DNA of 64,000 nucleotides, from contig NZ_MSDV01000028.1 of the NCBI RefSeq assembly GCF_001931485.1, positions 1 through 64,000 on the forward strand, given 5' to 3'. Of this stretch, positions 35,681 through 44,031 are shown piece by piece. Made by a program: the position numbers and the translations under genes. The first letter of the stretch is position 1, and every line of letters starts with the position of its first letter. This DNA is from Burkholderia sp. SRS-W-2-2016 (lineage in GTDB: Bacteria; Pseudomonadota; Gammaproteobacteria; Burkholderiales; Burkholderiaceae). Below the pieces are notes generated by a model that was not told the origin of the DNA, searched no databases, and was given only the letters and a program-made list of their open reading frames with translations.

Positions 35681-36652
35681 ATGCACAGAACCCCTATTGA
35701 GCAGGACATAACGTGCATCATGGCCCCTGAACCGCAGCGCCGCCGGACCGTTCTGCATTTCGCGCTCTATGGCGCGGAAGCGGAACAGCCCTGGGTCGAC
35801 ATGGTGCATTACGAACGCATTCCGATGCGGGCCGGCCGTTTCGACTTCGACATCAAGCCGCACGTCCACGATGCGCTGATTCAGGTGCTCTACATCACCG
35901 CCGGCGGCGGCGAGACTTTTATCGACGGCAAGAACTGGGCGGTCGACGCGCCTTGCCTGATCGTCGTGCCCGCGCATTCAGTGCATGGCTTTCGCTTCCG
36001 CAGCGATATCGACGGACACGTGATCACCGCCGCGCAATCCGCGCTGGAATCGCTGGCCATGACGGCCGCGCCCGAACTGCTGGAATTCATTCGCACGCCG
36101 ACGGTGCTGTCGATCGATCCCGACCTCGAGCGCGGCACCTCGCTGGACACGCTGTTTCAATCGATCGGTCACGAGGCCGAGAGTCACGAGCGCTGGCAGT
36201 TCACCGCGGGCGCGGCGCTGGCGATCGCGCTGTTCGTCAAGATCGGTCGCCTCAGCGAAAGCGCGCGGCTGTCCGCGGGCTCCGAGCAGCGCACGATGGC
36301 CGCGCGCATCGAACGATTCCGCGCGCTACTCGACCGCCATTGCCGCGAGCGGCGCCCGGTCGCCAGCTACGCCGACGCAATGGGCGTGAGCACCGGCCAG
36401 CTATCGCGCATCTGCCGCGCCGCGTTCGGGGTCTCGGCGATCGAGGCGATCGATGCACGCTCGATCCATGAAGCGAAGCGGCTGCTCGGCTATTCGACGT
36501 ACAGCGTGAAGCAGATCGCCAGCGAACTGGGCTTTCAGGACGAAGCGTATTTCGGCCGCTTTTTCCGCAAACAAACGGGACTGCGGCCGACCGAATACCG
36601 CGCCGCCGCGCACGACCGCTCGTTGCCGCCGGACCACGGGCAAGCGGGCTAA
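35681..36652 (+). CDS. AraC family regulator (PobR-like)
   Basis: A 323-aa regulator. An N-terminal cupin-like sensor (about residues 20-110, with HVHDALIQVLYITAGGGETFIDG) is followed by a C-terminal AraC domain with two helix-turn-helix units; the second contains SVKQIASELGFQDEAYFGRFFRKQTGLRPTEYR. The layout resembles PobR, activator of 4-hydroxybenzoate hydroxylase. The start is unsure: ATG at 35681 or at 35720. It converges with the P450 fusion gene and may sense an aromatic acid. Confidence 0.8.
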   Translation: MHRTPIEQDITCIMAPEPQRRRTVLHFALYGAEAEQPWVDMVHYERIPMRAGRFDFDIKPHVHDALIQVLYITAGGGETFIDGKNWAVDAPCLIVVPAHSVHGFRFRSDIDGHVITAAQSALESLAMTAAPELLEFIRTPTVLSIDPDLERGTSLDTLFQSIGHEAESHERWQFTAGAALAIALFVKIGRLSESARLSAGSEQRTMAARIERFRALLDRHCRERRPVASYADAMGVSTGQLSRICRAAFGVSAIEAIDARSIHEAKRLLGYSTYSVKQIASELGFQDEAYFGRFFRKQTGLRPTEYRAAAHDRSLPPDHGQAG

Positions 36653-36668
36653 ACCACGCCCGCTTGCC
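36639..36668. terminator. Hairpin between the AraC gene and the P450 fusion
   Basis: A perfect 11-bp stem, GGCAAGCGGGC at 36639-36649 with GCCCGCTTGCC at 36658-36668, overlaps the AraC stop codon in its loop. It lies between convergent genes and likely works both ways, though no T-run follows. Confidence 0.55.
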
Positions 36669-36699
36669 GTCGTCCGTCGTCCATCGTCCATCAGCCGCT

Positions 36700-39576
36700 T
36701 CAGGCCGGCAAGCCGCCGAGCTTCACGAACAGGTGCTCCGGTCCGGAATTGGTCAGGTTGTTGCCGCGTACGTACTGGATCGGCCGCGCCGGATCGAGCG
36801 CGATCTCGCCGATCTTGCGGGCCAGCGCCTTTGTCGCGATCAGCGTCTCCAGCTTGGCGAGCGGCGCACCGAGACATTTGTGCATGCCGTTGCCGAAACC
36901 CAGGTGGCCGCTCGAATCGCGGTCGATGTCGAACGTTTCGCCGTCGGCGAACTTGCGGCTATCGCGGTTCGCGGCCGACAGCAGCAAACGCACCACCGCG
37001 CCCTTCGGCAGGTCGACGCCCGACACCGTCGTCGCCTCGGTGGTGATGCGGCTCACGCGCTGCACGGTGCCCCGATAACGCGCGACTTCCTCGACGAAAC
37101 GGTCCGCGTCGGCGGGATTCCGGCGAATCCGTCCCAGCAGTTGCGGCTGTTCGGCGAACATCCGGAATGCGTTGGCGACGAGGATCGTCGTCGTGTCGTG
37201 TCCGGCGATAAAGACGAACGCGCACAACTCCTTCGCTTCCTTCTCCGACAGCAGGCCGTCCTTCCACATCCGCGCGATATGCCCGCCGATCGACTGGCTG
37301 CCGTTGACCGCGAGCCGCTCCATCGCCTCCTTCAGGTACGCGAAGAATGCGTGCGCGCTCTGTTCGTCGGTGCCGGTGCCCGGCGCATTGCGGGCGAGCC
37401 GGCCGAAATAGCTGAAGGTCTCGTCCGACCAGAACTTCATCTTCTCCTCGTCCTCGTTCGGCACGTCGATCATCGTCGAGATGGTCGAGATGCTGAGCGG
37501 GATCGCGAAGTCATTGACGACGTCGCCGCCGCCTTTGGCGATCATCGCGTCGAGCAGTTCTTCCGCGCGTTGCGCGATCTGCTCGTTAAAAGGATCGAGC
37601 GCGAGCGGCAGGAACGACGGCTGCACGACTTTGCGCAAGCGCGAATGGTCGGGCGCGTCGAACAGCGTGAGGAACGTCAGCGGCGGCGGGCTGACCACCT
37701 CGGACGAAAACAGCTTCGGATTGCGAATCGCCTGATAGACATCGTCGTAGCGCGACAGGAACCACACGTCCGAGGTCGCCGACTGGCAGCGCAGCACCGG
37801 CGCATGCTCGCGCATCCAGCGGTAATGCTCGTACGGATCGGCTTGCGAGCCGTCGTCGACCACCTTGAACGGTTCCATGCCCGCGGGCCAGTTCAGTTCG
37901 TGCGAATAGTCCGGCAGCGTGTTCGCCATGAACGGGCAAATCTGCGGCGCGCTTTGGGACATGCTTTGGGACATGCTTTGCGGCACGACAATCGGCGCGG
38001 ACGGCGCTGGCGCTGGCGCTGGCGCTGGCGCTGGCACTGGCACAGGCGCGGTAGCTGGAGCGGCTGCCAGCACCGCAGCCGCGGGGGCCGCCTTGCCCAG
38101 CGCCATCCGCTCCAGCGCCCGGCTCATCGTTGCCTTGGAATGACGCGCGTGCAGCGCAATCACGTCGCGGGCCGCGTTCAGGTCGCCCAGCTCGAACGCG
38201 GCGACGATGTCGCGGTGCTGCTGAACCAGATCGCCGACAATCTCGATCTGGTCGGTCAGCGCGCGAACGATATAGTCCTGCACCGCCAGTTGCCGGTACA
38301 GCGCGATCAGCTGCGCGTTGCCCGACGCTTCGATCGTGAACAGGTGGAACGCGTGATTCGCTTCGATATAGCGCGGCACATCGGTAAAGCGCCGTCCCGC
38401 CACGAACTGCGCGGTCGCCTCGGCGAGCTGGCGGAAGCGGATCAATTGCTCGCTCGACAGCCGGCCCATCGTCAGCTGAGCGGCCCCCAGTTCGAGCGCC
38501 ATACGCAGGTCGAATGCTTCATCGACGTCGACCGGTGCGAGGTGCTCTTCGCCGGTCTGAACCACGAGGCCGGTGCCGGCGAACTTCTCGTAGTAGAAGT
38601 TACGCGGCGTCAGCCCTTCGGACGACAGAAAACCGCGCACCGCATCCACCATCGGCGGCGGACCGCACAGGTAGACATCCGCGTCGCCGTCGTTGAGCTG
38701 CGCGGCGCTGATGTGCTGGGTCACATAGCCCTTGTTCGGATACGCGCTATCGGGACTCGCGACCGTGCACGCATAGGTGAAGTTCGGCAGACGTTGCGCA
38801 TGGCTTTCGAGGCGATCGATCCCGACCAGATCCTCGTCGGTATTCACGCCGAGAATCAGGTGGATCGGATAAGGACTGCCGCCGTCCTCGACGATCTTCT
38901 CCAGCATCGACAGGAACGGCGCGAGGCCCGTGCCGCCCGCGAGAAACAGCACCGGCCGCTCGATCGGGCGCAGGTAGAAGCTTCCCAGCGGGCCGCGAAA
39001 TTCGATCAGGTCTCCTACCTTCGCGCTATCGCACAGCCAGCTCGACATCGCCCCCTGGCGCACATTGCGCACGAGGAACGACAGGCGCGACCCGGACGGC
39101 CCCGAGCTGAACGAATACGAGCGGGTCTGATCGGTGCCGGGCACGCGGATGTTCACATACTGCCCGGCGAGGAAGCTGAGTTCCGCGCGCTTCTCGAGTT
39201 CGACCGAGAACGCGATCGTGCTGTCCGACAGGCGCTGGCAGGCGGCGATACGGCCGTGGTGGGAGGACGGGCCGGTGCCGGAGACATCGGAATTCGTCGC
39301 GAGCTGGATCACGCAATCGGAGCGCGGGCTCATCTGGCAGGTGAGCACCTTGCGCTCGCTCGCTTCTTCCGGGCTCAGCGCATCGTCGACGCAATCGCCC
39401 AGCATGTACTCGCCGGACTCGCAGACCGCTTTGCAGGTACCGCACACACCGTCGCGGCAGTCGAGCGGGATATTGATTCTGGCGCGAATGGCGGCATCGG
39501 TGACGCGCTCGCCCTCCTCGCAGTCGATAAAGCGGGTTACTCCGTCCTCGAAACGGAGGGTGATCTGATGGCTCAT
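36700..39576 (-). CDS. Ferredoxin-reductase/FCD/cytochrome P450 fusion
   Basis: A single 958-codon frame with four parts. (1) A plant-type 2Fe-2S ferredoxin, residues 1-95, with C40, C45, C48 and C80. (2) A BenC-like FAD/NAD reductase, about 105-340, with RSYSFSS at 152-158 for FAD, GGTGLAP at 214-220 and CGPPPMV at 304-310 for NADH. (3) An FCD domain, about 352-490, as otherwise found in GntR regulators, with H411, H454 and H476 kept. (4) After an Ala/Pro linker, a P450 at about 545-958, with AGHDTTT at 791-797, E830-R833 and the heme ligand C901 in FGNGMHKCLG. It should pass electrons from NADH to heme within one chain. The order is the reverse of CYP116B-type fusions. An AraC gene precedes it on the same strand. 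The substrate is unknown but probably aromatic. Confidence 0.88.
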   Translation of the reverse strand: MSHQITLRFEDGVTRFIDCEEGERVTDAAIRARINIPLDCRDGVCGTCKAVCESGEYMLGDCVDDALSPEEASERKVLTCQMSPRSDCVIQLATNSDVSGTGPSSHHGRIAACQRLSDSTIAFSVELEKRAELSFLAGQYVNIRVPGTDQTRSYSFSSGPSGSRLSFLVRNVRQGAMSSWLCDSAKVGDLIEFRGPLGSFYLRPIERPVLFLAGGTGLAPFLSMLEKIVEDGGSPYPIHLILGVNTDEDLVGIDRLESHAQRLPNFTYACTVASPDSAYPNKGYVTQHISAAQLNDGDADVYLCGPPPMVDAVRGFLSSEGLTPRNFYYEKFAGTGLVVQTGEEHLAPVDVDEAFDLRMALELGAAQLTMGRLSSEQLIRFRQLAEATAQFVAGRRFTDVPRYIEANHAFHLFTIEASGNAQLIALYRQLAVQDYIVRALTDQIEIVGDLVQQHRDIVAAFELGDLNAARDVIALHARHSKATMSRALERMALGKAAPAAAVLAAAPATAPVPVPAPAPAPAPAPSAPIVVPQSMSQSMSQSAPQICPFMANTLPDYSHELNWPAGMEPFKVVDDGSQADPYEHYRWMREHAPVLRCQSATSDVWFLSRYDDVYQAIRNPKLFSSEVVSPPPLTFLTLFDAPDHSRLRKVVQPSFLPLALDPFNEQIAQRAEELLDAMIAKGGGDVVNDFAIPLSISTISTMIDVPNEDEEKMKFWSDETFSYFGRLARNAPGTGTDEQSAHAFFAYLKEAMERLAVNGSQSIGGHIARMWKDGLLSEKEAKELCAFVFIAGHDTTTILVANAFRMFAEQPQLLGRIRRNPADADRFVEEVARYRGTVQRVSRITTEATTVSGVDLPKGAVVRLLLSAANRDSRKFADGETFDIDRDSSGHLGFGNGMHKCLGAPLAKLETLIATKALARKIGEIALDPARPIQYVRGNNLTNSGPEHLFVKLGGLPA
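37944..38094 (-). repeat. Low-complexity Ala/Pro linker repeats in the P450 fusion
   Basis: Within the fusion gene the plus strand carries five perfect GGCGCT units (38003-38032) and two imperfect ones (to 38044), which encode an alternating Pro-Ala tract. Next to it, TTTGGGACATGC is repeated, giving QSMSQSMSQS. Such slippage-prone sequence marks the junction between the reductase-FCD part and the P450 and acts as a flexible linker. Confidence 0.8.
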
Positions 39577-39707
39577 CGCGGTGTCTCCTCTTTGGTGACA
39601 CCAATTTAGAGCGTGAGCCGCGCCCCCCTCAATGGACAGAGATCACGTTCGACCGGACAAAACGTGCATCGCCACTTTTTCTCGCCCGGGGGTATTCAAG
39701 ACGCTCG

Positions 39708-40622
39708 CTAGCCGGCGACGGCGTCCGCTGCATCCTGTGCATACCGCGTCGGCGCCACGCCGACATGGCGGGTGAACGCGACGCTGAAGGCACTCGCCGA
39801 GCGATAGCCCACGCGGGCCGCAATCGTCGCGACGCCGACTTCATTCCGGCGCAGCAGGCTTTTGGCGATGGCCATGCGCCACGACAGCAGATATTCCATC
39901 GGCGCGATGCCCACGGCGCGACTGAAGCGCTCGAAAAAAGACGAACGCGAAAGCGCGGCGGCCTTCGCGAGTTGCGCAACCGTCCACGGTTTTTCCGGGC
40001 TTTCGTGCATGTACCGGATCGCGAGCGCGAGACGGGCGTCGGCGAGACCGCGGACGAGCCCGGGCGACGCACCTGTTTGCGTCGATCGCAACGCTTCGAT
40101 GAACAGCACTTCGAGCAGGCGCGCGAGCACGACCTCGCGCGCCGGCCGCTGCGCGCGCAATTCGTCGCGCAACAGTTTGACGAGCGTCGCCAGTCTGCTA
40201 TCGCCGCGCACCAGCACGAGTTCGGGCAGAAGCGAAACGAGCAACGCCGCATCCGCCGAACCGAATGCGCAGAGGCCCGCGAGCCATTGCGCTTCCGGCG
40301 CGACCGACGCATCGCCGAAACGAAAACTGCCGTCGGGCAGCGCCGTGGGCGCGAGATTGGGAAACTCGTCGTCGTCGGGCGGATCGACGCTCGACATCGC
40401 GAAGTTGAAAACGCGCGGCACGAGCACAAAATCGTCGGCCTGGAGGATATGCGGCTCGCCGCCGTTCACGGACAGACGAAGCGATCCTTCCAGCACCACG
40501 CAATAGAACGGCTGCCCGGCTTCGGCGCGGCTCGCGCACCAGCGGCCGGCGCCACTGACCACTTTCGAGAACGTGGGCATCGGCTGGAGCAACGTGACGA
40601 CTTCGGCTAGAGGGTCGGTCAT
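39708..40622 (-). CDS. AraC family regulator
   Basis: A 304-aa regulator with an N-terminal cupin-type sensor (SRAEAGQPFYCVVLEGSLRLSVNGGEPHILQADDFVLVPR, the AraC_binding_2/cupin_6 plan) and a C-terminal AraC DNA-binding domain (WTVAQLAKAAALSRSSFFERFSRAVGIAPMEYLLSWRM; then VATIAARVGYRSASAFSVAF). It is divergent from an SDR gene (99-base gap) and lies 131 bases before the P450 fusion on the same strand. Proteins of this kind usually control the divergent oxidoreductase. Confidence 0.87.
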   Translation of the reverse strand: MTDPLAEVVTLLQPMPTFSKVVSGAGRWCASRAEAGQPFYCVVLEGSLRLSVNGGEPHILQADDFVLVPRVFNFAMSSVDPPDDDEFPNLAPTALPDGSFRFGDASVAPEAQWLAGLCAFGSADAALLVSLLPELVLVRGDSRLATLVKLLRDELRAQRPAREVVLARLLEVLFIEALRSTQTGASPGLVRGLADARLALAIRYMHESPEKPWTVAQLAKAAALSRSSFFERFSRAVGIAPMEYLLSWRMAIAKSLLRRNEVGVATIAARVGYRSASAFSVAFTRHVGVAPTRYAQDAADAVAG

Positions 40623-40721
40623 GATCGGACGATCTCGAATGAAACGTGGACGGTCGATTGTAGCTAATCCGGCCGGTCACGAAGTATCGTCTCTGGATCG
40701 TCACCGACCATAGGAGTCGAC

Positions 40722-41471
40722 ATGAAATCTGTATTGATCACCGGTTGCTCGTCCGGGTTTGGCCTTGAAATCGCGCGCTATTTTCTGGAGCGTGACTGGC
40801 GCGTGATCGCCACGATGCGCACGCCGCGCGCCGACGTATTGCCCAGTTCAGATCGTCTTTCGATCGTCGCGCTCGATGTGAAAGACCCGCAAAGCATTCG
40901 TGCGGCCATCGACGCGGCCGGTCCGATCGACGTGCTCGTCAACAACGCGGGCATCGGCTTTCTGAACGCCCTCGAAGGTACACCGATGGACACGGTGCGC
41001 AAGATCTTCGAAACCAATACGCTCGGCACCATTGCAATGACGCAGGCTGTGTTGCCGCAATTACGCGAGCGCCGCGCGGGGACGATCATCAATGTCACGT
41101 CGACGGTCACGTGCAGGCCGTTGCATTTACTGTCGGTCTATACCGCGAGCAAGTCCGCGATCAACGCATTCAGCGAATCGCTCGCGCTCGAACTGGAGCA
41201 GTTCAACGTGCGCGTGCGCGTCGTGCTGCCGGGACGCGCGCCGTCCACCCGCTTCGGCGAGAACGCGCAGTCGCGCATGCAAAACGGCTTTCCCGAACCG
41301 TACGACGCACTCGTGCAACAGGTCTTCGCGCGTTGGCAGCAAGAGAGCTCCGTCACGCACGCCGCCGATGTCGCCGAAGCAGTCTGGCTGGCCGCCACCG
41401 ATTCATCGAGCCCATTCAGCATTCCCGCGGGTGAAGACGCTGTCGAGTGGTACAACGCGCGTACTCACTAG
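40722..41471 (+). CDS. SDR family oxidoreductase
   Basis: A 249-aa short-chain dehydrogenase. TGCSSGFG near 7-14 is the cofactor motif, VLVNNAGIG the conserved NNAG, the catalytic serine is in VTSTVTC and the active-site pair in VYTASKSA. The sequence resembles the retinol dehydrogenase-like group of SDRs. ATAGGAGTCGAC precedes the ATG. It is divergent from the AraC gene at 39708-40622. Confidence 0.85.
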   Translation: MKSVLITGCSSGFGLEIARYFLERDWRVIATMRTPRADVLPSSDRLSIVALDVKDPQSIRAAIDAAGPIDVLVNNAGIGFLNALEGTPMDTVRKIFETNTLGTIAMTQAVLPQLRERRAGTIINVTSTVTCRPLHLLSVYTASKSAINAFSESLALELEQFNVRVRVVLPGRAPSTRFGENAQSRMQNGFPEPYDALVQQVFARWQQESSVTHAADVAEAVWLAATDSSSPFSIPAGEDAVEWYNARTH

Positions 41472-41521
41472 ACAGCGCAAAGCAGGTTGATCGTGCCGCC
41501 GGCAACAGCGGCATCGAAATT

Positions 41522-42271
41522 TCACACCGCGAGTGAGCCACCGTCCACCAGCAACTCGACGCCCGCGACATAGCTGCTCTCTTCAGAAGCGAGGAAGAGT
41601 ACGGCGCGGGCGATCTCATCGGGTTGCCCCAGGCGCCCCAGCGGCACGATCTGCTTCAGAAAATCCTCGACTCCCGGTCGCGCGTCGAGGTAGCTGCGCA
41701 TCGGGCGGGTCTCGGTGCCACTCGGCGAGACTACGTTGACGCGAATGCCTTGCGCTTTCAGGTCGCTCGTCCAGCTTCGTGCGAACGAGCGCACCGCCGC
41801 TTTGCTAGCGTTGTAAAGCGACTGGCCGGGAAAGCCTTTGCTGCCGGCAACGGAACCGTTAAGGATGACTACGCTACCTGCGGATAGCAGCGGCAGAGCT
41901 TTTTGCACGGTAAAAAGCAGGCCGCGCACATTCAGGCCGAACAGGCGGTCGAAGCTGTCCGCGTCGATCGTTCCCAGCGGTCGCGGCTCGCTCTCGGAGA
42001 GGCCGGCGTTGGCAAAAACAATATCGAGCCTGCCGTGGTCGCGCTGGATGCGCTCATAGAGTCGATCGAGATCGGCAAGGTTCGCGGCGTCTCCCCGTAC
42101 GCCGACCGCACCGTTGCCGATTTCTTCTACCGCCTCGTCGAGCCGCTCCTGCCTGCGGCCGGTGATATAGACCCGCGCGCCTTCGGCGGCGAAGAGTCTG
42201 GCGGTCGCCAGTCCGATTCCTTCACTACCGCCGGTAATAGCCACAATCTTGTTCTCAAATCGCTTTGCCAT
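41522..42271 (-). CDS. SDR family oxidoreductase
   Basis: A 249-aa classical short-chain dehydrogenase: TGGSEGIG near 14-21, FANAG, catalytic serine in LNGSVAGSKGF, and the pair in SLYNASKAAV. The C-terminus SSYVAGVELLVDGG is canonical. It is divergent from a TetR gene with an 80-base shared control region, which is the usual layout for a TetR-repressed oxidoreductase induced by electrophiles. Confidence 0.88.
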   Translation of the reverse strand: MAKRFENKIVAITGGSEGIGLATARLFAAEGARVYITGRRQERLDEAVEEIGNGAVGVRGDAANLADLDRLYERIQRDHGRLDIVFANAGLSESEPRPLGTIDADSFDRLFGLNVRGLLFTVQKALPLLSAGSVVILNGSVAGSKGFPGQSLYNASKAAVRSFARSWTSDLKAQGIRVNVVSPSGTETRPMRSYLDARPGVEDFLKQIVPLGRLGQPDEIARAVLFLASEESSYVAGVELLVDGGSLAV

Positions 42272-42287
42272 AGGATCCTCGATTAAG

Positions 42288-42316
42288 TGGAGTGTTGCTC
42301 CATTTATTATATGGAG
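42288..42316. promoter_or_regulatory. Overlapping palindromic operator between SDR and TetR genes
   Basis: Two inverted repeats share a half-site: TGGAG-TGTTG-CTCCA (42288-42302) and CTCCAT-TTATTAT-ATGGAG (42298-42316). The array therefore reads TGGAG, CTCCA, TGGAG. Its position between divergent genes makes it the likely operator of the adjacent TetR protein. Confidence 0.7.
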
Positions 42317-42351
42317 GCATCATCCGCTTATCAAGACGAATCGAAACGAAG

Positions 42352-42933
42352 ATGAAGAACAAGCCTTCCGCAACCGACGAAACACCGCTGCGTGCCGATG
42401 CAATCCGAAACCGGGAACGAATTCTGGAAGCGGCGGAACAGATGTTTATCGAACGCGGCGCCGATGTTTCGCTCGACGATATAGCCAGGCGTGCGGGGGT
42501 CGGCATTGGTACGCTCTACCGTCGCTTCCCGACGCGTGACGCGCTCCTTGCCGCGACGAGCGATGAACGCCTCCTGTCACTCGCCAGGGCGAGCCGTGCA
42601 CGAGACGACAGACTCGAACCGGACGCTTCGATACGCGTCTTCGTCAAGGAGCTCGTGACTCACGCGAGCCACTATCGTGGGCTGGCCGCGTTGCTGGGGA
42701 CGGTACTTCAGAGCGACACGCCCGGTTGTCACGCCGGGCTTGAAGAAGGACGCAGGCTGCTTCAGCGTGCCCAGAAGGCGGGGACTGTTCGCAAGGACGT
42801 CAGCCTCGACGATCTCGTGTGTATCGTCACCGCGATTTCACTCGCGCTCGAACAGGGCGGCACGGCAAGATCGCGCGTGGGTCACCTGGTCGATCTTTTC
42901 CTCGGCGGCATAGGTAACACCCCGGCAACGTGA
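42352..42933 (+). CDS. TetR family regulator
   Basis: A 193-aa repressor. The N-terminal helix-turn-helix includes RERILEAAEQMFIERGADVSLDDIARRAGVGIGTLYRRFPTRDALL, the hallmark TetR region, and the C-terminal domain is helical and ligand-binding. ATG at 42352 begins MKNKPSATDE; an upstream frame to 42292 runs through the operator and is unlikely. It is divergent from the SDR at 41522-42271, its probable target. Confidence 0.88.
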   Translation: MKNKPSATDETPLRADAIRNRERILEAAEQMFIERGADVSLDDIARRAGVGIGTLYRRFPTRDALLAATSDERLLSLARASRARDDRLEPDASIRVFVKELVTHASHYRGLAALLGTVLQSDTPGCHAGLEEGRRLLQRAQKAGTVRKDVSLDDLVCIVTAISLALEQGGTARSRVGHLVDLFLGGIGNTPAT

Positions 42934-43104
42934 TGGCCTGAACGCGCGCCGGTCATTCATTCTGTTCGCCGCGGGCCGGGCGACGCGCCGGCGAGATTGC
43001 CGGCGGCGAGCAGCGGAAGCGCTCAGCGCGGCCTTGGCTGCGGGTTGCTCGCCGCCCCGACTGCGACGATCATCTGCGATACCGCACTGGCCGGAGACCC
43101 GACG

Positions 43105-43956
43105 ATGTCGCAAATTGCGAAGCTGTTTCGAGCGTTACTGGTGGTCACCGCGTTCGTCGGCGCGACCGCGCATGCGCAACCTGCCGACTTCTGGGGCAGC
43201 CGTCTTCCCGACCCGCCTACCCAGTTCATCTTCGGCTACGGCTCTCTGATCAATTCGCCGTCGCGCGAGGCCACCGCCGGCAAGCCGGTGGCGGCGATTC
43301 CGGTGCGGGTGTCGGCGGCATTCGGCTATGTGCGCAGCTGGAGCGACCGCGCGCGTAGCGGCTTTACCGCGCTCGGCCTGCGACGCCCGTTCGACGGCGA
43401 AGCGCCGATGACAATCAATGGTGTGATCTATCCGGTCGCCGGCAACGACATGTCCGCGTTCGACGCACGCGAAAAGGGCTACGTGCGCATCGAGGTGCCG
43501 CGCGCGCTGATCGAGGCCGTGTCGTGGCAACAACTGCCGGCCGCGGGCACCGTATGGGTCTACGTGCCGAAAGCCGACGGCAACGCGCCCGGCGAAGGTC
43601 TGCCGGTGCCGGACGCGAATCATCCGCTGGTGCAGTCGTATATCGATGTCGTGATTGAAGGCGGGCTCGAATACGGGCCGGAATTCGCGCGCGAAATCAT
43701 CGCGACGACCCGCGACTGGAGTTCGTACTGGCTCAACGACCGCACGCTCGCGCGCCGGCCGTGGGTCTTCGACAAACAGTTCGCCACCGTCGACGCGCTG
43801 CTCGCCGCCTCGGCGCCCTGCTTCGCGAAACGGGCCTTCTCCGAAGACTATGCGGCCGCGAATATCGCGAGCGCCAAACGCAAGGGCGCCGGCAAGCCAG
43901 GGCCATCCCGGGCTTGCGAAGACGCTGCCGTCCCTGCATCCTCGCAATCTCATTAA
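43105..43956 (+). CDS. Exported gamma-glutamylcyclotransferase-like protein
   Basis: A 283-aa protein with an N-terminal signal peptide (LFRALLVVTAFVGATAHAQ, cleavage after about residue 24) and a GGCT-like fold. The FGYGSLINSPSR segment carries the family Y-G-S-L substrate loop, and EKGYVRIEVPR with its Glu/Tyr is the usual next block. Cytoplasmic members release 5-oxoproline from gamma-glutamyl compounds; this one would act in the periplasm. The ATG at 43105 follows CCGGAG. It stands alone. Confidence 0.7.
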   Translation: MSQIAKLFRALLVVTAFVGATAHAQPADFWGSRLPDPPTQFIFGYGSLINSPSREATAGKPVAAIPVRVSAAFGYVRSWSDRARSGFTALGLRRPFDGEAPMTINGVIYPVAGNDMSAFDAREKGYVRIEVPRALIEAVSWQQLPAAGTVWVYVPKADGNAPGEGLPVPDANHPLVQSYIDVVIEGGLEYGPEFAREIIATTRDWSSYWLNDRTLARRPWVFDKQFATVDALLAASAPCFAKRAFSEDYAAANIASAKRKGAGKPGPSRACEDAAVPASSQSH

Positions 43957-44031
43957 CCGACCAAACGGTCGGCGAAAGAGCCACTGGCCCGCCGTCCATC
44001 GTTCCGTCCCCGCGAGTTATCCGCAATCAGC

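Noticed and set aside
38003..38044. CRISPR-like or tandem-repeat array
   Set aside because: The units are contiguous hexamers without spacers and lie in frame inside a coding region.
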